Part shown: one piece after another, positions 7,380-9,307 of the stretch
Layout: each line of letters begins with the position of its first letter
Numbering within the stretch: position 1 is the stretch's first letter
From: Perlabentimonas sp034006965
GTDB taxonomy: Bacteria > Bacteroidota > Bacteroidia > Bacteroidales > Tenuifilaceae
Assembly (NCBI GenBank): GCA_034006965.1
Contig: JAVERU010000123.1
Location: 1 to 9,307, forward strand
Reading direction: 5' to 3'
DNA length: 9,307 nt
Position numbers and translations under genes: made by a program
Notes under the pieces: model-generated
What the model was told of the DNA's origin: nothing
What the model saw: only the letters and a program-made list of their open reading frames with translations
Database searches by the model: none

Positions 7380-7871
7380 AGCCATAGTAAATAGAGGTGT
7401 GTAGCAAAGTGTTAAAAAGTATGCTAAAGCCCATTTAGTAATTAGATACAAAGTATATTGGCTTACTATCGGAGTGAAGAAAAATACAAAGCGAGAACTG
7501 GGATGCTATGATCAGTAAGGAGTAAAAACTTCTAAGGGTCTGAATACGAATGGACACTCTACAATCGGAGATTAATGCCCTTTGCTTAACCCTTAACATT
7601 TTAAAATTTAATGCTTCGTTTGCCAGCTACATACTCAGAATCCGATGCAAATCGATATATAATCAGCCCGATAGTGTTAAATCCCGAGCATCCGAAGGCT
7701 TTGTGTCTTCGCTAGTCCATTCAACTTTAATTCTACAGCAATTAACATGTTATGGTACAGGGAGGAGATAGCTTTGTATTTTAAACGATTTTTGCTTTTG
7801 TTTTAGAGAGGCTATTGCTCTTTGTTGGATCAGGGTCTTTTTGTTGTACTATAGCCATTTGTAAAAAATGA

Positions 7872-7883
7872 TGATGTTCATCA
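7872..7883. repeat. Short inverted repeat upstream of the RRM gene promoter
   Basis: TGATG-TT-CATCA is a 5-bp inverted repeat with a 2-base centre, 20 bp upstream of the TTTG element at 7904. It could be an operator, but its small size makes chance occurrence quite possible. Confidence 0.2.
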
Positions 7884-7903
7884 AAATAAATTTTTAAATA
7901 TCA

Positions 7904-7931
7904 TTTGCTATTAAAATAAAGCGTACTTTTG
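7904..7931 (+). promoter_or_regulatory. Bacteroidota-type promoter of the RRM protein gene
   Basis: TTTG (7904-7907) and TACTTTTG (7924-7931) match the sigma-70-type promoter elements known for Bacteroides and Flavobacterium (TTTG and TAnnTTTG), with a 16-base spacer, about one base shorter than the usual range. Transcription should start near 7937, leaving an AT-rich leader of about 33 bases with no Shine-Dalgarno site before ATG 7971. This is one of the clearest phylum markers in the window. Confidence 0.8.
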
Positions 7932-7970
7932 CCACCGTATTATTAACTATTTAATTTTAACTGTTACCAG

Positions 7971-8336
7971 ATGAACATTTTTTGTGGAAGTCTTCCTTTC
8001 AGACTACAAGAGTCAGAGCTAAAGGAATTTTTTGAAGAGTACGGCGAAGTATCGGCAGCCAGAATTATTACCGACAAGTTCTCCGGAAGAAGTAAAGGGT
8101 TTGGGTTTGTAGAGATGCCCGATGATGAGCAAGCCAAAAAAGCTATCGAGGAACTTGATGGTGCTGAGGTTGATGGTCGTACTATTGTAGTAAACCAAGC
8201 TCAAGAGAGGACAGAGTCCAGAGGTGGCAATGGCGGCGGCTTCAGAGGTGGAAACCAAAGAGGTGGCGGTGGCTACAACAAGGGTGGCTTCAACCGCGGT
8301 GGCGGAAGAAGTAACGACCGTAGGTCTGAGTACTAG
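7971..8336 (+). CDS. RRM-domain RNA-binding protein with Gly/Arg-rich tail
   Basis: This 121-residue protein has one RNA recognition motif (about 1-77) and a disordered Arg/Gly-rich tail (about 83-121). RNP1 is the classic KGFGFVEM (42-49). RNP2 reads IFCGSL (3-8), where related proteins usually have the form IYVGNL, so Cys5 and Ser7 replace the common Val and Asn. The tail repeats RGG/GG units with several asparagines, as in eukaryotic and cyanobacterial glycine-rich RNA-binding proteins. RRM proteins of this size are widespread in Bacteroidota, a phylum that mostly lacks Hfq, and are thought to act on mRNA and small RNAs. It has its own promoter and terminator, so it is a single-gene unit unrelated to the hydrogenases. 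Its targets cannot be inferred from sequence. Confidence 0.93.
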   Translation: MNIFCGSLPFRLQESELKEFFEEYGEVSAARIITDKFSGRSKGFGFVEMPDDEQAKKAIEELDGAEVDGRTIVVNQAQERTESRGGNGGGFRGGNQRGGGGYNKGGFNRGGGRSNDRRSEY

Positions 8337-8372
8337 CATTGTTTTTGTTCCCGGTTTTTCGTGTCTAATAAG

Positions 8373-8386
8373 ATCTACGAGTAGAT
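8373..8386 (+). other. Small hairpin in the RRM gene 3' UTR
   Basis: ATCTA-CGAG-TAGAT forms a 5-bp stem with a 4-base loop and is followed by TTTTT. It resembles a weak terminator, but the stem is short and AT-rich; the strong terminator lies about 90 bp further on. Confidence 0.35.
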
Positions 8387-8430
8387 TTTTAAAACGTTAG
8401 TAATTGAACGTGTTCCTTTGTTTCTAATGG

Positions 8431-8451
8431 GCGTTGTTTAGTTGACAACGC
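8431..8451 (+). other. Second hairpin in the RRM gene 3' UTR
   Basis: GCGTTGT (8431-8437) pairs perfectly with ACAACGC (8445-8451) across a 7-base loop. No T tract follows, so it is not a terminator by itself. It sits just before the terminator hairpin and may be part of a structured 3' UTR. Confidence 0.45.
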
Positions 8452-8459
8452 ATCAGCAT

Positions 8460-8496
8460 AGGGGTTGATTCTTGCAAAAGGATTGACCCTTTTTTT
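8460..8496 (+). terminator. Strong intrinsic terminator with GCAA tetraloop
   Basis: Bases 8460-8473 pair with 8478-8491 as a 14-bp stem that includes a few G-U pairs, closed by the GNRA tetraloop GCAA (8474-8477). The run of seven T at 8490-8496 begins within the stem base. It ends the RRM transcript about 150 bp after its stop codon. It also argues that the following gene does not start at TTG 8465, since that start would lie inside the terminator. Confidence 0.85.
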
Positions 8497-8536
8497 ATAT
8501 TTGTTCTCGAAACCCCAACCATGCATGTTTTGCTTC

Positions 8537-9130
8537 ATGCAAATTTTGATGTATAGCTCATATGATCCGCAGCTACCCAAACCCATTGCCTTTTCGGGGT
8601 GGAAGCATCACCTTGGGTTCATCTCTTATGCCTGCCGTTCCCTTGCCGGCGAATTTACTCGCGATAGTATAGCAAGGCAATGCCAAGAGATAGGAGGGTC
8701 AGTAACTGATTTGTACTATGGCAAGCTTGCCCCCAGTAGCATTGCAACTCAAATTGTTGATGAGGTTCATAGGGTTGGCGTTGGCAGTAAAGATCTATAC
8801 AATGATTGGGTGTTAGGGTCTGCCCCGGGATACAGAATGTTCACCCTTTCCGATTCATCGGTATGGGTATTGCGCTTAGGTCGATTTAAGGATAGGTACA
8901 TACATATTCATCCAGCAAGATACTCGCCTTACTGCATAAGAGTAAAGGCAACAACCCTTAAAACGCTAATAGCATACTTAATGCAGAATGGAATTATTTG
9001 TGACCATGCCTGTATTGAAGAGGTCAATTCAATTCGCAAAACACTGCTCAACCTCCCACCATTAGCCAAGGGTGTTCTAAATCATCGTTTTTTTACGTTA
9101 GCAAAATATGTAAATAATTTAAGTTGCTAG
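8537..9130 (+). CDS. Conserved-looking hypothetical protein, 197 residues
   Basis: I do not recognise a named family. The protein is soluble-looking, with no signal peptide or membrane segment. Notable stretches are GWKHHLGFI (21-29), VTDLYYGKLAP (56-66), TLSDSSVWVLRLGRFKDRYIHIHPARYSP (103-131) and RVKATTLKTLIAYL (135-148); the last two resemble a conserved core in uncharacterised Bacteroidota proteins I have a general impression of, but I cannot name a family. His24, His25, His123 and His125 could form a metal or catalytic site, which is speculation. The frame is open back to TTG 8465, but that lies in the terminator, so ATG 8537 was chosen; ATG 8525 and 8549 are alternatives and none has a good ribosome site. 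The gene is alone, and its stop overlaps that of the opposing transposase piece, so its C-terminus may have been altered by insertion. Confidence 0.75.
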   Translation: MQILMYSSYDPQLPKPIAFSGWKHHLGFISYACRSLAGEFTRDSIARQCQEIGGSVTDLYYGKLAPSSIATQIVDEVHRVGVGSKDLYNDWVLGSAPGYRMFTLSDSSVWVLRLGRFKDRYIHIHPARYSPYCIRVKATTLKTLIAYLMQNGIICDHACIEEVNSIRKTLLNLPPLAKGVLNHRFFTLAKYVNNLSC

Positions 9131-9307
9131 TTGATTTTAGTAAATACATATGCTAGAATGAACATTATTATCTTTAAAACAAAACCTTCCGGAGTGATTG
9201 CATGTATTCTCCGAGGGAACAGTTTGTTAATATCGCTAAACACGACCTCAATGCCTTTCCTGTAATGCGATACAAGAAATTCCTCCCACGGTTCACGCTT
9301 GCGCTTG
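9127..9307 (-). CDS. C-terminal piece of a probable DDE transposase (cut by window edge)
   Basis: The - strand is open from the window edge to TAG at 9127-9129 and encodes 59 residues. YRKGIEVVFSDINKLFP resembles the region around the catalytic glutamate of IS4/IS5/IS982-type DDE transposases (R-x-x-I-E-x-x-F-S), followed by a conserved-looking IHAITPEGFVLKI and a hydrophobic end, FILAYV. The exact IS family cannot be fixed from this fragment. The rest of the gene and the left end of the element lie outside the window. The other end of the element should lie close to or inside the end of the neighbouring gene, but no terminal inverted repeat can be identified with one end only. Confidence 0.6.
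   Translation of the reverse strand, partial: KRKREPWEEFLVSHYRKGIEVVFSDINKLFPRRIHAITPEGFVLKIIMFILAYVFTKIN

Larger units (their letters stand above)
7131..7970. other. AT-rich intergenic region without a convincing gene
   Basis: About 840 bp separate the divergent hydC2 (-) and RRM protein (+) genes. The stretch must contain the promoter of the second hydrogenase set and contains a good promoter for the RRM gene at its right end. The longest open frame (7550-7771, 73 codons) has no ribosome site, motif or recognisable composition. Small inverted repeats are present, but none has the form of a strong terminator, and no tRNA or rRNA was seen. A small RNA or a decayed gene cannot be excluded. 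Confidence 0.6.

Noticed and set aside
7423..7437. CTAAA-N5-TTTAG hairpin in the spacer
   Set aside because: A 5-bp AT-only stem without a T tract or neighbouring signal is not distinguishable from chance.
7550..7771. 73-codon open frame in the spacer (+)
   Set aside because: No ribosome site, promoter or recognisable motif, and base composition like the surrounding non-coding DNA; a frame of this length is expected by chance.
8019..8339. 106-codon frame on the - strand over the RRM gene
   Set aside because: It is a shadow of the Gly/Arg-rich coding repeats, giving low-complexity Ala/Thr/Ser/Val sequence, while the + strand has clear RNP motifs and a promoter.
8465..8536. TTG 8465 as start of the unknown gene, adding 24 residues
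   Set aside because: It falls inside the strong terminator hairpin 8460-8496, so the transcript of this gene probably begins after it.

Overview
The window looks like chromosome from an anaerobic, fermentative member of the Bacteroidota, probably Bacteroidales. Supporting signs are a textbook Bacteroidota promoter (TTTG plus TACTTTTG), mostly weak or absent Shine-Dalgarno sites, a short RRM/RGG RNA-binding protein of the kind common in that phylum, and AT-rich spacers between genes of moderate GC. Phylum is inferred; genus cannot be read from this sequence.

Bases 1-3590 (+) hold one gene set for a soluble trimeric [FeFe]-hydrogenase in the order hydB (5' end cut off by the window edge), hydA, hydC. 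Bases 3658-7130 (-) hold a second, complete set in the order hydC, hydB, hydA. The two sets converge on a shared 13-bp-stem terminator at 3612-3650. Each set encodes a flavin/NAD(P)H subunit (NuoF-like), a catalytic H-cluster subunit with a NuoG-like iron-sulfur relay, and a small NuoE-like [2Fe-2S] subunit. Such complexes couple H2 formation or uptake to NAD(P)H, and in bifurcating forms also to ferredoxin.

The two sets are not a recent duplication. Gene order differs. HydB1 carries a C-terminal double [4Fe-4S] domain that HydB2 lacks. HydA1 has the standard TSCCP H-cluster motif, while HydA2 has TSCSP together with a new cysteine 21 residues later. HydC2 has an unusual CIGWC site. The most interesting reading, an inference, is a division of labour: set 1 bifurcating and ferredoxin-linked, set 2 simpler and pyridine-nucleotide-linked.

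Bases 7131-7970 are an AT-rich spacer of about 840 bp with no convincing gene. It should hold the promoter of the second hydrogenase set (-) and does hold the promoter of the next gene (+). At 7971-8336 is an RRM/RGG RNA-binding protein gene whose 3' UTR has two small hairpins and ends in a strong GNRA-loop terminator (8460-8496). At 8537-9130 is an unrecognised 197-residue protein. At the right edge (9127-9307, -) is the C-terminal piece of a probable DDE transposase whose stop codon overlaps that of the unknown gene. No rRNA, tRNA or CRISPR array was seen, and no hydrogenase maturation genes (hydE, hydF, hydG) are present in the window.
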